Below are positions 1 to 8,578 of a stretch of DNA of 64,000 nucleotides, one piece after another. The translations under genes and the position numbers were made by a program. Below the pieces are notes generated by a model. It was not told the DNA's origin. It searched no databases and saw nothing but the letters and a program-made list of their open reading frames with translations. Every line of letters starts with the position of its first letter. Positions within the stretch are counted from its first letter, which is position 1. This DNA comes from Mesorhizobium sangaii (lineage in GTDB: Bacteria; Pseudomonadota; Alphaproteobacteria; Rhizobiales; Rhizobiaceae), in NCBI RefSeq assembly GCF_014207355.1, contig NZ_JACHEF010000001.1, forward strand, positions 434,001 through 498,000, given 5' to 3'.

Positions 1-840
1 TGCCTCGTCGGTGTATTCGAGATGATCGGCCGACAGCGCACCATAGCGCGCTGCAAGTTCGGCGCCATGCAGGTTGGACAGCTGGTCGGCATGCAGCTTG
101 ACCGGCAAGCCCGCCGCCTTGGCGGCATCGAACACGCGCGCCATCTGCTCCGGCGAAAAGGCGATGCCTTCGCAGAACCCGTCGACGGCGTCAGCCAGCC
201 CTTCGGCGGCAACCGCCGGGAGAATCTCCTTGGCGACCAGATCGATGAAGGCGTCCTTGTCACCCTTGGCTTCCGGTGGCAGCGCATGCGCGCCAAGGAA
301 AGTCGTGCGGATCGTCACCGGCCGCTCACCGCCCAGCCGCCGCGCGGCGCGCAGCGACTTCTTTTCGTTTTCCAGATCGAGCCCATAGCCCGACTTTACT
401 TCTACGGTCGTTACGCCCTCGGCGATCAGCGCATCGAGGCGCGGCAGCGATTGCGCGACCAGATCGTCTTCGCCGGCGGCACGCAAGGATTTGACCGAAG
501 AGACAATGCCTCCGCCGGCCCTGGCGACCTCTTCGTAGGTGGCGCCGGCCAGCCGCATCTCGAATTCATTGGCCCGGTTGCCGGCATGGACCAGATGGGT
601 ATGGCAGTCGATCAGGCCGGGCGTGATCCAGCGCTGCTCGCAATCGATCGTCTCGGCACCTTGGGCAAGCGTTGCGGGCATCCCCGATTCAGGGCCGGCG
701 TAGACAATGCGGCCGTCGCGCACGGCGACCGCGCCGTGTTCGACGACACCAAGTCCGGAGGCCCCCTCGGCCATGGTCGCCAGGCGCGCATTGCGCCATA
801 GACGAAGACCCCCTGCCCGGCTTTTGCTCTCTGCGGCCAT
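1..840 (-). CDS. hutI: Imidazolonepropionase, 3' end cut by the window edge
   Basis: Hydrolyses 4-imidazolone-5-propanoate to N-formimino-L-glutamate, the third step of cytosolic histidine degradation. Reading back from the ATG at 840-838 gives 280 open codons beginning [20 protein letters not shown] and running off the left edge; the family is about 400 residues, so roughly the last third is missing. The amidohydrolase metal motif HTHLVHAGN starts at residue 80 after ITPGLIDC, and VKSGYG and KLHADQ follow in the expected order. It is divergent from hutF, with a perfect palindrome between them, which suggests shared control by HutC. The family call is firm. Confidence 0.95.
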   Translation of the reverse strand, partial: MAAESKSRAGGLRLWRNARLATMAEGASGLGVVEHGAVAVRDGRIVYAGPESGMPATLAQGAETIDCEQRWITPGLIDCHTHLVHAGNRANEFEMRLAGATYEEVARAGGGIVSSVKSLRAAGEDDLVAQSLPRLDALIAEGVTTVEVKSGYGLDLENEKKSLRAARRLGGERPVTIRTTFLGAHALPPEAKGDKDAFIDLVAKEILPAVAAEGLADAVDGFCEGIAFSPEQMARVFDAAKAAGLPVKLHADQLSNLHGAELAARYGALSADHLEYTDEA

Positions 841-868
841 CATCTTTTCCGTTTCAATCGGTGGCGAT

Positions 869-882
869 TATGTATATACATA
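869..882. promoter_or_regulatory. Putative HutC operator in the hutI-hutF intergenic region
   Basis: A perfect 14-bp palindrome, TATGTATATACATA, lies between the divergent hutI and hutF starts. Its TGTATATACA core resembles the sites known for HutC repressors of the GntR family, and hutC is the third gene of the cluster. A 7-bp inverted repeat (GTTTCAA at 851-857, TTGAAAC at 883-889) overlaps the same stretch. That HutC binds here is inferred. Confidence 0.7.
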
Positions 883-938
883 TTGAAACGCACTGCAAGT
901 GCCATCATCGCATATGAGACAGGGAACCGGAGAGAAAA

Positions 939-2291
939 TTGACTGATATCTTCGCGGAACAGGCGCTCCTCCCCAATGGCTGGCACAGCAATGTGCGGAT
1001 CACCTTGGCCAAGGGACGCATAGCCACTGTCGAACCAGGAGCCACCGCCGTGACCGGCGACGAACGCCACGCGATCCTGCTGCCCGGCATGCCCAATTTG
1101 CACAGCCATGCCTTCCAGCGCGGCATGGCCGGATTGGCCGAGCTTCGCGGGCCCTCCGCCGACAGTTTCTGGAGCTGGCGCGAAGTGATGTATCGCTTCG
1201 CGCTGTCGATGACGCCCGACCAGGTCGAGGCAGTTGCCGCGCAGCTCTATGTCGAGATGCTGGAGGCCGGCTTTTCACGCGTCGGCGAATTTCACTATCT
1301 GCATCACGACCGCGACGGACAACCCTATGCCAACCCTGCTGAGATGGCCGAACGCATCGCAGCGGCGGCCGGCGAAACCGGCATCGGCCTGACGCTGCTG
1401 CCGGTGTTCTACGCGCACTCTTCTTTCGGAGGTGCGGCGCCAAACGAAGGCCAACGGCGTTTCATCAACGATGTGAATCGCTTCTCCATGCTTGTTGAGA
1501 AAAGCCGGGAATGCGTTCGCGCTTTGAATCAAGCTGTTGTCGGCGTTGCCCCACACAGTTTGCGCGCCGCGACACCCGAGGAATTGACCGAGGTGGCCGC
1601 CATGGCGCCGGAGGGGCCGATCCACATCCATATTGCCGAGCAGGTGAAGGAAGTCGAGGATTGCCTTGCCTGGTCGGGCGCGCGGCCGGTTGAATTCCTG
1701 CTGGCCAACGCGAAAGTAGACCAACGCTGGTGCCTCATCCACGCCACGCACGTGACCGATGCGGAAACGGTCGGGATCGCGAAGAGCGGAGCGATCGCCG
1801 GCCTTTGTCCGATCACCGAGGCCAATCTTGGCGACGGCACTTTTGCAGCGCCGCTGTTCGGGGAGCATGGCGGCCGCTTCGGCGTCGGCTCCGATTCCAA
1901 TGTGCTGATCGGCCTGCCCGACGAGCTGCGGCAGCTCGAATATTCGCAGCGCCTTGCGCACCGCGCCCGCAATGTGCTGGCGGTGGCCGGCGGCTCGACC
2001 GGACGCGCGCTGTTCGACGCCGCGCTCGACGGCGGCAGCGTCGCCCTCGGGGCCGGCGCCTCGCAAATCGCCGCCGGTGCATCCGCCGATTTCGTCTCGA
2101 TCGAGGGCAATCACCCCTCGCTGGCCGGCAAGACAGGTGACGCGATCCTCGACGCCTGGATCTTCGCCAATGGCAGCAAGGTCGACTGCGTCTGGGTGCA
2201 TGGCGACAAACAGGTCAGCGGCGGCCGGCATGCGAGGCGAGAGGCCATCGCCGAGCGGTTTCGCGGCGTGATGACGGCACTTTCGGCATGA
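939..2291 (+). CDS. hutF: Formimidoylglutamate deiminase
   Basis: Deiminates N-formimino-L-glutamate to N-formyl-L-glutamate and ammonia, the branch of histidine catabolism that avoids formiminoglutamase. The 450-residue length matches the family. Amidohydrolase-fold signatures include LPGMPNLHSHAFQR (metal-binding His55 and His57), HIHIAEQ near residue 230, the HATH segment, and GVGSDSN near the C-terminus. The start is a TTG preceded by an AGAG-rich ribosome-binding site; the nearby ATG at 913 is out of frame and hits a stop. The stop overlaps the hutC start by 4 bases, so the two are translationally coupled. Confidence 0.94.
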   Translation: MTDIFAEQALLPNGWHSNVRITLAKGRIATVEPGATAVTGDERHAILLPGMPNLHSHAFQRGMAGLAELRGPSADSFWSWREVMYRFALSMTPDQVEAVAAQLYVEMLEAGFSRVGEFHYLHHDRDGQPYANPAEMAERIAAAAGETGIGLTLLPVFYAHSSFGGAAPNEGQRRFINDVNRFSMLVEKSRECVRALNQAVVGVAPHSLRAATPEELTEVAAMAPEGPIHIHIAEQVKEVEDCLAWSGARPVEFLLANAKVDQRWCLIHATHVTDAETVGIAKSGAIAGLCPITEANLGDGTFAAPLFGEHGGRFGVGSDSNVLIGLPDELRQLEYSQRLAHRARNVLAVAGGSTGRALFDAALDGGSVALGAGASQIAAGASADFVSIEGNHPSLAGKTGDAILDAWIFANGSKVDCVWVHGDKQVSGGRHARREAIAERFRGVMTALSA

Positions 2292-3028
2292 CCATGATCG
2301 AGACAGCGGATGCGGAAGGCGGCGTCTCGCTGCACCAGCGCATCCTGTCCGACATCAGCGAAAAGATCCTGTCGGGCGCCTGGGCGCCCGGCCATCGCAT
2401 CCCGTTCGAGCACGAACTGAGCGCGCAATACAATTGCTCGCGCATGACGGTGAACAAGGCGCTGTCGCAGCTTGCCAAGGCGGGACTTATCGAGCGCCGG
2501 CGCCGCTCCGGCAGCTTCGTCCGCCAACCGCAGTCGCAAGCGGCGGTGCTGGAGATCCATGACATCCGGGTCGAGGTCGAAGCACTTGGCCTGCTTTATC
2601 GCTACGAGCGCGTGGCGCGCCACAAAAGACGCAGCGACGCCGAGGATCGCGCCTTGCTGGAGCTCGGTGTCGCCGGGCCGGTGCTGGCATTGGAATGCCG
2701 GCATTTCGCCGGCAAGCGGCCGTTCGCGCACGAGCAGCGGCTGATCAACCTCACCGCCGTGCCGGAAGCATCAGACGAGGAATTTCTGACCATCGCGCCC
2801 AGCCCGTGGCTGATCGGCCGCGTGCCGTGGAGCGAGGCCGAGCACCGCATCCGTGCGGTCGGCGCCGACAAGCCGGTCGCGGCGGCACTAGACATTGCTG
2901 CCGGCGCGCCCTGCCTGGTGGTCGAGCGGCGAACCTGGAGCGCGGAACACCCGGTCACCCATGTGCGCTTCACCTATGCGGCCGACAGCCACACGCTGGT
3001 GGCACGGTTCAGGCCGTCACAGGGGTAG
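2288..3028 (+). CDS. hutC: Histidine utilization repressor, GntR/HutC family
   Basis: Probable repressor of the hut genes; family members bind DNA as dimers and release it with urocanate. The 246 residues contain an N-terminal GntR winged helix-turn-helix (about residues 15-80, including CSRMTVNKALSQLAKAGLIERRRRSGSFV) and a C-terminal UTRA ligand domain (about 95-240). The start overlaps the hutF stop by 4 bases, so the repressor is made together with the pathway it controls. The palindrome at 869-882 is its likely target. A second in-frame ATG two codons downstream is a possible alternative start. Confidence 0.94.
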   Translation: MTMIETADAEGGVSLHQRILSDISEKILSGAWAPGHRIPFEHELSAQYNCSRMTVNKALSQLAKAGLIERRRRSGSFVRQPQSQAAVLEIHDIRVEVEALGLLYRYERVARHKRRSDAEDRALLELGVAGPVLALECRHFAGKRPFAHEQRLINLTAVPEASDEEFLTIAPSPWLIGRVPWSEAEHRIRAVGADKPVAAALDIAAGAPCLVVERRTWSAEHPVTHVRFTYAADSHTLVARFRPSQG

Positions 3029-3034
3029 GTTTCT

Positions 3035-3138
3035 TACCCTCCCCCTTGTGGGGAGGGTCGCTGCGAAGCGGCGGGGTGGGGGTGCGGCGCCGGCCCCCAC
3101 CCGGACCTTCGGTCCGACCTCCCCACGAGGGGGAGGTA
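3035..3138. repeat. Palindromic interspersed repeat, about 104 bp
   Basis: The ends are inverted copies: TACCCTCCCCCTTGTGGGGA on the left pairs with CCTCCCCACGAGGGGGAGGTA-like sequence on the right. The GC-rich interior also folds back (GGTGGGGGT against CCCCCACCC). It fills the gap between the convergent hutC and ridA-like genes. Elements of this look are common between genes in rhizobia. It has no coding capacity and could act as a bidirectional transcription stop. Confidence 0.75.
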
Positions 3139-3142
3139 GAAG

Positions 3143-3487
3143 TTAAGCCGCTGCGGTAATAATGATCTCGACCAGGTATTCCGGTCCGGCGAGCTTTGCT
3201 TCGCCGGTGGCGCGGGCGGGCGTGTTGCCTTGCGGCACCCACTTGTCCCATTCCGCGTTCATCTCGGCAAAAGTGCTCATGTCGGCCAGCCAGATGATCG
3301 CCTGCAGGATCTTGGTCTTGTCCGTACCGGCCTTTGCCAGCAGTTCGTCGATGGTCGCCAGGACATCCCTGGTCTGCGACGCTACGTTGCCGCCCGGCTG
3401 ACCAACCTGGCCGGCCAGATAGACGGTATTGCCGTTGATGACGATCTGGCTCATGCGCGGGCCAACATCGATGCGACGAATGCTCAT
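3143..3487 (-). CDS. RidA/YjgF family protein
   Basis: Members of this family hydrolyse reactive enamine and imine intermediates from amino acid metabolism, or act in degradation operons with related chemistry. The 114 residues span the whole family length. The arginine of PARATGEAKLAGPEYLVEI corresponds to the conserved substrate-binding Arg of RidA-like proteins. The start at 3487 (MSIRRIDVGPRMSQ) is chosen because AAGGAAGG precedes it; the open frame continues upstream without family similarity. It is convergent with hutC and divergent from the zinc transporter, so its physiological partner is not clear. It could belong to a subfamily distinct from canonical RidA. Confidence 0.85.
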   Translation of the reverse strand: MSIRRIDVGPRMSQIVINGNTVYLAGQVGQPGGNVASQTRDVLATIDELLAKAGTDKTKILQAIIWLADMSTFAEMNAEWDKWVPQGNTPARATGEAKLAGPEYLVEIIITAAA

Positions 3488-3643
3488 GGGAGGTTCCTTC
3501 CTTTGTGGTCGCGCCTCTTTAGAGTTGCGGCCGGCTTCGGGCAAGGTCGCCCAATCAAATCCCCTTGGGCCAAGAGCGAGTGATGTCCACACACACGGCA
3601 AGTTGACCCGGCTGTCGCAATTCCGCCCCATTGGCTTGTTGAC

Positions 3644-3659
3644 TAATGTAATAACATCA
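3644..3659. promoter_or_regulatory. Putative Zur box upstream of the zinc transporter
   Basis: ATGTAATAACAT forms an interrupted palindrome (ATGT, four bases, ACAT) within TAATGTAATAACATCA. It resembles the alphaproteobacterial Zur operator, typically an ATGTTATAACAT-like core, and lies about 60 bases before aztA. This would make the transporter zinc-repressed. The match is from memory of the consensus. Confidence 0.6.
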
Positions 3660-3715
3660 CATATCCAATCGGCCGCTGCCAGCAGCCGGATTTCGCTGCC
3701 CCCACGGACCGCAGA

Positions 3716-4528
3716 ATGACAAATACCTGCCTGACCTTCCGCGACCTGACGCTTGGCTACGGCAGCCACCCGGCGATCCATCATCTTGACGGTACGATTC
3801 GCAAAGGCTCGCTGACTGCCGTGGTCGGCGCCAACGGCTCCGGCAAATCGACGCTGATGAAAGGCATCGTCGGCGTCCTGAAGCCGATGGCCGGCGAGGT
3901 CATCCGCGCGCCCGGCGTGCGTGCCGCCTATCTGCCGCAGCAATCGGAACTCGACCGCTCCTTCCCGGCGCGGGTGGTTGACCTGGTCTCGCTCGGCCTG
4001 TGGCCACGGCGCGGCCTGCTCGGCCGCCATACCAGGGAAGATCGCGATTCCGTCAGCCAGGCGCTGATGGCCGTCGGTCTCGGTGGCTTCGAAAAGCGGC
4101 CGATCGATACGCTATCAGGCGGCCAGTTGCAGCGCACGCTGTTTGCGCGGGTCTTGCTGCAAGACGCCGACCTCATCCTGCTCGACGAGCCGTTCAACGC
4201 GGTCGACGCCAAGACGGTCGGCGACCTGATCGCACTGATCAAGCATTGGCATGGGGAGGAACGCACCATCCTGGTCGTCGTTCACGATCTGGATCTGGTG
4301 CGCCAGAATTTCCCCGAAACGCTGCTGCTTGCCCGCCAGCCGATTGCCTGGGGCGAGACCAGGGAGACGCTGAAGCCGGAGAACCTGTTGCGCGCCCGCC
4401 GCTTCCACGAAGCCTGGGAGGAGAATGCGCCCTGGTGCGAGCCAGACGGGCACGCTCATGGTCACGACCATCATGGCCACGCTCATGATCATGAGCACCA
4501 CCACGACGCCGGACCGAGGGCTGCCTGA
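3716..4528 (+). CDS. aztA: Zinc ABC transporter ATP-binding protein (AztA/ZnuC-like)
   Basis: ATPase subunit of a metal importer at the inner face of the cytoplasmic membrane. The 270 residues show Walker A (VGANGSGKST, about residues 38-47), Q-loop (LPQQSEL), ABC signature (LSGGQLQR), Walker B (DLILLDEPFN) and the H-loop (VVVHDLDL). The C-terminus is an unusual histidine-rich tail (HAHGHDHHGHAHDHEHHHD), expected to bind zinc. With the permease and binding protein it forms an operon behind a Zur-like box. The cluster-9 manganese/iron transporters are the alternative, but the His tail and binding-protein features favour zinc and the Azt type. Confidence 0.85.
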   Translation: MTNTCLTFRDLTLGYGSHPAIHHLDGTIRKGSLTAVVGANGSGKSTLMKGIVGVLKPMAGEVIRAPGVRAAYLPQQSELDRSFPARVVDLVSLGLWPRRGLLGRHTREDRDSVSQALMAVGLGGFEKRPIDTLSGGQLQRTLFARVLLQDADLILLDEPFNAVDAKTVGDLIALIKHWHGEERTILVVVHDLDLVRQNFPETLLLARQPIAWGETRETLKPENLLRARRFHEAWEENAPWCEPDGHAHGHDHHGHAHDHEHHHDAGPRAA

Positions 4529-5403
4529 TGGATACGCTTTACGGTCTCTTCATCGCGCCCTTCGCAGATTTCGGCTTCATGCAACGGGCGCTGATCGGTT
4601 CGCTGATGCTGTCGCTCGGCGCCTGCCCGGTTGGCGTCTTCCTGATGTTGCGGCGCATGAGCCTGTCGGGCGACGCCATGGCGCATGCCATCCTGCCAGG
4701 TGCCGCCGCCGGCTTCCTGCTCTACGGCCTGGAAATCCTGCCGATGACCATTGGCGGCCTGATCGCCGGCGTCATCGTGGCGCTCGGCGCCGGCGCCGTC
4801 TCGCGCTTCACCATCCAGCGCGAAGATGCCTCGATGGCGGCCTTCTACCTGATTTCGCTCGCCATCGGCGTCTTGATGGTGTCGATCCGCGGCTCCAGCG
4901 TCGATCTCATGCATGTGTTGTTCGGCACCGTGCTGGCGCTCAACAACGAAGCGCTGACGCTGATCGGCGGCATTGTTGCCGTGACGCTGGTCAGCCTCGC
5001 CATCTTCTGGCGGGCGCTGGTCGCCGAATGCCTCGATCCGCTGTTCCTGCGCTCGGTGAGCCGGCTCGGCAGTCCGGTGCATTTCATCTTCCTCGGCCTC
5101 GTCGTGCTCAACCTTGTCGGCGGCTTCCAGGCACTCGGCACGCTTCTATCAGTCGGACTGATGATGCTGCCGGCAGCAGCCGCCCGTTTCTGGACCGTGC
5201 GCGTCGAGCCGATGTGCGTGCTGGCGGTGCTGATCGGCTTTGCCTCCTGCATCGCCGGGCTGCTTCTGTCCTATCACGCGTCGCTGCCTTCCGGCCCGGC
5301 CATCATCCTGTCGGCCGGCGTCGTCTATTTCGCCTCGATCCTGTTCGGCACGCGCGGCATTCTGCGCGCCCGCATCGTCCATCACCGTCACAGAACGGCC
5401 TGA
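4528..5403 (+). CDS. aztB: Zinc ABC transporter permease (AztB/ZnuB-like)
   Basis: Integral membrane subunit of the ABC-3 permease family, 291 residues with about eight hydrophobic segments. It opens MDTLYGLFIAPFADFGFMQRAL and carries the family motif around RRMSLSGDAMAHAILPGAAAGFLLYG (about residues 48-73), which docks the ATPase and forms the path for the metal. The ATG overlaps the aztA stop by one base (TGATG), so translation is coupled. The 3' end is followed within 30 bases by the binding-protein start. Confidence 0.87.
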   Translation: MDTLYGLFIAPFADFGFMQRALIGSLMLSLGACPVGVFLMLRRMSLSGDAMAHAILPGAAAGFLLYGLEILPMTIGGLIAGVIVALGAGAVSRFTIQREDASMAAFYLISLAIGVLMVSIRGSSVDLMHVLFGTVLALNNEALTLIGGIVAVTLVSLAIFWRALVAECLDPLFLRSVSRLGSPVHFIFLGLVVLNLVGGFQALGTLLSVGLMMLPAAAARFWTVRVEPMCVLAVLIGFASCIAGLLLSYHASLPSGPAIILSAGVVYFASILFGTRGILRARIVHHRHRTA

Positions 5404-5431
5404 TCCCCCGCCCCTAGAAGGAGACCCGTCC

Positions 5432-6373
5432 ATGCTGAAATCGATCCGCGCCGCCCTGGCGATGAGCGTTATAACATTAACCACCATCGGCGCCTCGCCG
5501 GCCTTCGCGGCACCGCTGAAAGTGGTTGCCAGCTTCACCGTCATTGCCGATTTTGCTAGAAATGTCGGTGGCGACCGCATCGATGTGACCACCATCGTCG
5601 GACCGGACGGTGACGCCCATGTCTACGAGCCGAGCCCGGCCGACGCGGTGGCGATGGCCAAGGCCGACATCGTGCTGGTCAACGGCCTGCATTTCGAAGG
5701 TTTTCTGCAGCGGCTGGTCGATGCCAGCGCCACCAAGGCCTCGATCGTCACCTTGACCAAGGGCGTGACGCCGATCGATTTCAAGCCTGAATTCGCCGAC
5801 GCCGACGCCGCCGAAGGGGCCGGCACCGGCGGCGGCAAGACGGTCACCGATCCGCACGCCTTCCAGTCGATCGCCAATGCCAAGATCTATGTGAGGAACA
5901 TCGCCGAAGCCTTCTGCGCAGCCGACTCCGACGGCTGCGTCAGCTACCAGACCAATGCCGCCGCCTACACCAAGAAGCTCGACGCGGTCGACGGCGAAGT
6001 GAAGGCCGCGATCCAGTCGATCCCCGAAGCGAAGCGCGTTGTCATCACCTCGCATGACGCCTTCGGCTATTTCGAGCACGAATACGGCCTGACCTTCCTC
6101 GCCCCGCAAGGCATCTCGACCGACTCCGAACCGTCCGCCGCCGATGTCGCCAAGCTGGTCGACCAGGTTAAGCAGGACAAGGCGGCGGCGATCTTCGTCG
6201 AGAACATCACCAACCCGCGCCTGATCGAGCAGATCGCCAGCGAGACCGGCATCAAGGTGGGCGGCACGCTCTATTCGGATGCGCTGTCGCAGCCCGACGG
6301 CCCGGCCTCGACCTATATCGACATGATGCACAACAACATCCGCCAGATCAAAGGCGCGATCCTCGGCAGCTGA
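5432..6373 (+). CDS. aztC: Zinc ABC transporter substrate-binding protein (AztC/ZnuA-like)
   Basis: Periplasmic metal-binding lipoprotein-like component, 313 residues. A signal peptide (MLKSIRAALAMSVITLTTIGASPAFA) precedes the mature domain KVVASFTVIADFARNVGGDRI. Likely metal ligands appear in order: His of DAHVYEPSP, His of DPHAFQS, His of TSHDAFGYF and Asp of YSDALS. There is no long His-rich loop, unlike ZnuA, and a short Cys pair (CAADSDGC) could form a disulfide as in AztC. The ATG at 5432 follows GAAGGAG; the longer open frame upstream runs through the permease gene. A second Zur-like sequence lies inside the signal-peptide codons. Confidence 0.86.
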   Translation: MLKSIRAALAMSVITLTTIGASPAFAAPLKVVASFTVIADFARNVGGDRIDVTTIVGPDGDAHVYEPSPADAVAMAKADIVLVNGLHFEGFLQRLVDASATKASIVTLTKGVTPIDFKPEFADADAAEGAGTGGGKTVTDPHAFQSIANAKIYVRNIAEAFCAADSDGCVSYQTNAAAYTKKLDAVDGEVKAAIQSIPEAKRVVITSHDAFGYFEHEYGLTFLAPQGISTDSEPSAADVAKLVDQVKQDKAAAIFVENITNPRLIEQIASETGIKVGGTLYSDALSQPDGPASTYIDMMHNNIRQIKGAILGS

Positions 6374-6388
6374 CGCGCGCGTCATTCC

Positions 6389-6415
6389 ATCCGGTCGGGC
6401 TGAGCCCGGCCGGAT
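6389..6415 (+). terminator. Stem-loop after aztC
   Basis: A 12-bp GC-rich stem (ATCCGGTCGGGC paired with GCCCGGCCGGAT, one G-U pair) closes a three-base loop 16 bases after the aztC stop. There is no clear U-tract, so it may be a processing or stability element and not a classic intrinsic terminator. Confidence 0.5.
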
Positions 6416-6491
6416 TCTACCTGATGGGTGTTGCCGGTTCCGCCGGAGAGTGGCAAGACTTCTCGCCAAATCAGATTGCGAGGATACTGCC

Positions 6492-6830
6492 ATGGAATAC
6501 CGCGAGATCAGCGAGGCCTATTCGGTCTCGGGCCAGATCCAGCCCGAAGACGTCACCGCCATCAAGGAGGCCGGCTTCAAGAGCGTCATCTGCAACCGGC
6601 CCGATGACGAGCAGCCCGGCCAGCCTTCGGCCGACACGCTCAAAGCGGCGGTCGAGGCCGCCGGCATGGCCTTCCGCTACATTCCCGTCATCAGCGGCCA
6701 GATCACGGCCGAGAATGTCGAGGATCAAGCCGAGGCGCTCGACGAGCTCGAAGGCCCGGTGTTCGCCTATTGCCGCTCTGGCGCGCGCTGCACCAACCTC
6801 TACGGGCTGATCCAGCAGTCGAAGGGTTAA
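6492..6830 (+). CDS. DUF442/TIGR01244 family phosphatase-like protein
   Basis: Small protein of the beta-lactamase hydrolase-like phosphatase family, 112 residues. It begins MEYREISEAYSVSGQIQPEDV, and the family active-site loop is seen near the C-terminus as FAYCRSGARCTNLYG, a Cys-x4-Arg arrangement like tyrosine phosphatases and rhodaneses. In rhizobial relatives the domain can be fused to a persulfide-linked hydrolase; here it stands alone. I prefer the ATG at 6492 (AGGA 8 bases upstream) over a GTG at 6450 because the family starts there. Its substrate is unknown. Confidence 0.8.
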   Translation: MEYREISEAYSVSGQIQPEDVTAIKEAGFKSVICNRPDDEQPGQPSADTLKAAVEAAGMAFRYIPVISGQITAENVEDQAEALDELEGPVFAYCRSGARCTNLYGLIQQSKG

Positions 6831-6843
6831 ATCGACCCAAGGT

Positions 6844-7311
6844 TCAGATCGGCAACGCGCCGGTTTCCTTAAGCGTCTCGAGCACGATCGCCGTCTTCAC
6901 ATGCTGCACGGACTCATGTGGCAGCAGCACGCCGTTGACGAATTCCGATAGCGACTTCAGGTCGGGCGTCACCACTTTCAGGATGTAGTCCATCTCGCCG
7001 GTCAGCGCGTGCGCCTCCTGCACCTCGGGCAGCCGCGCCACCAGTTCGCCGAAGCGCCTGGCATTGTCGCGATTGTGGGTGGCCAATGTCACCGAGATGA
7101 TGTTGACCAAGGAAAACCCGAGTTTGTCGCGGTCGAGCACGGCGTGATAGCCCTTGATATAGCCGTCCTCCTCCAGCCGCTGGCGGCGGCGAGAGCATTG
7201 GGACGCCGACAGGTTCACCCGCTCGGACAAATCGTTGTTGCCTAGCCCCGCGTCGCCCTGCAAGAGCGCCATTATCTTGCGATCAAACTGATCAATGCGC
7301 GTCTCATCCAT
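6844..7311 (-). CDS. Lrp/AsnC family transcriptional regulator
   Basis: The 155 residues carry an N-terminal helix-turn-helix (about 5-60: FDRKIMALLQGDAGLGNNDLSERVNLSASQCSRRRQRLEEDGYI) and a C-terminal RAM ligand-binding domain with the ALTGEMDYILKV motif. It is divergent from hppD, 139 bases away, so it most likely controls hppD in response to tyrosine, phenylalanine or a breakdown product. That assignment is inferred from position only. Its 3' end faces the DUF442 gene. Confidence 0.88.
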   Translation of the reverse strand: MDETRIDQFDRKIMALLQGDAGLGNNDLSERVNLSASQCSRRRQRLEEDGYIKGYHAVLDRDKLGFSLVNIISVTLATHNRDNARRFGELVARLPEVQEAHALTGEMDYILKVVTPDLKSLSEFVNGVLLPHESVQHVKTAIVLETLKETGALPI

Positions 7312-7449
7312 GGATTTCTGTCCTTACGTGCACGCTTTACGCATGAACTGATCATTTCAAGCGTTTGAATGCAAGCACCATGCGCCGGCTCCGCGCTATG
7401 ATGGCGTCAGGTGGCCGCTTCAGGCCAAGCCAGCTTCCGGAGGACTATC

Positions 7450-8562
7450 ATGGGCCCCTTCCCGCACGACGCCCCACCCGCCAAAATCAGCAAGGACAAC
7501 CCCGCCGGCACCGACGGGTTCGAATTCGTCGAGTTCGCGCATCCGGAGCCGGAAAAGCTCGCCGAACTGTTCACCCGCATGGGCTATGTCGCGGTGGCCA
7601 AGCACCGCACGAAAGACATCACCGTCTGGCGCCAGGGCGACATCAACTATGTCGTCAATGCCGAGCCGGGATCGCATGCGATGAAGTTCGCCGACAAGCA
7701 CGGTCCTTGTGCGGCCTCGATGGCGTGGCGCGTGGTCGATGCCAAGCACGCTTTCGACCACGCCGTTGCCGAGGGCGCCACGCCTTACGAAGGCACAGAC
7801 AAGGCGCTCGACGTGCCGGCCATCGTCGGCATTGGCGGCTCACTGCTCTATTTCATCGACACCTATGGCAAGAAGGGCTCGGCCTACGATGCCGAGTTCG
7901 AGTGGCTCGGCGCTCGCGATCCGCGGCCGCAAGGCGTCGGCTTCTATTTTCTCGACCACCTCACCCACAATGTCTATCGCGGGCAGATGGACAAATGGTG
8001 GGATTTCTACCGCAATTTGTTCGGCTTCAAGCAGATCCATTTCTTCGACATCGACGGCAAGATCACCGGCCTGGTCAGCCGCGCCATCACTTCGCCCTGC
8101 GGCAAGATCCGCATTCCGCTCAACGAATCCAAGGACGAGACCAGCCAGATCGCCGAGTATCTGAAGAAGTACAATGGCGAAGGCATCCAGCACATTGCGG
8201 TGGGCACCGACGAAATCTACGCCGCCACCGACAGGCTGGCCGAAAACGGGCTGAAGTTCATGCCCGGCCCGCCGGAAACCTATTACGACATGTCCTATGA
8301 CCGCGTGAACGGCCATGACGAGCCGATCGAACGCATGAAGAAACACGGCATCCTGATCGACGGCGAAGGCGTGGTCGACGGCGGCATGACCAAGATCCTG
8401 CTGCAGATCTTTTCGAAAACCGTGATCGGGCCGATCTTTTTCGAGTTCATCCAGCGAAAAGGCGACGAAGGCTTTGGCGAGGGCAATTTCCGCGCCCTGT
8501 TCGAATCGATCGAGCAGGACCAGATCAAGCGCGGCGTGATCAAGGTCCAGGCGGCGGAGTAG
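7450..8562 (+). CDS. hppD: 4-hydroxyphenylpyruvate dioxygenase
   Basis: Converts 4-hydroxyphenylpyruvate to homogentisate with Fe(II) and O2, an early step of tyrosine catabolism in the cytosol. The 370-residue length is usual. Likely iron ligands are His170 (FLDHLTHNVYRG), His248 (IQHIAVGTDEIY) and Glu332 (PIFFEFIQRKGDEGFGEGNF), and the C-terminal GEGNF(R/K)ALFESIE block is diagnostic. The ATG at 7450 is preceded by GGAGGA; the extra 13 codons upstream are not conserved. It is convergent with the hmgA-fahA operon that continues the pathway. Confidence 0.95.
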   Translation: MGPFPHDAPPAKISKDNPAGTDGFEFVEFAHPEPEKLAELFTRMGYVAVAKHRTKDITVWRQGDINYVVNAEPGSHAMKFADKHGPCAASMAWRVVDAKHAFDHAVAEGATPYEGTDKALDVPAIVGIGGSLLYFIDTYGKKGSAYDAEFEWLGARDPRPQGVGFYFLDHLTHNVYRGQMDKWWDFYRNLFGFKQIHFFDIDGKITGLVSRAITSPCGKIRIPLNESKDETSQIAEYLKKYNGEGIQHIAVGTDEIYAATDRLAENGLKFMPGPPETYYDMSYDRVNGHDEPIERMKKHGILIDGEGVVDGGMTKILLQIFSKTVIGPIFFEFIQRKGDEGFGEGNFRALFESIEQDQIKRGVIKVQAAE

Positions 8563-8578
8563 GCTTCAGGTCGAGCGG

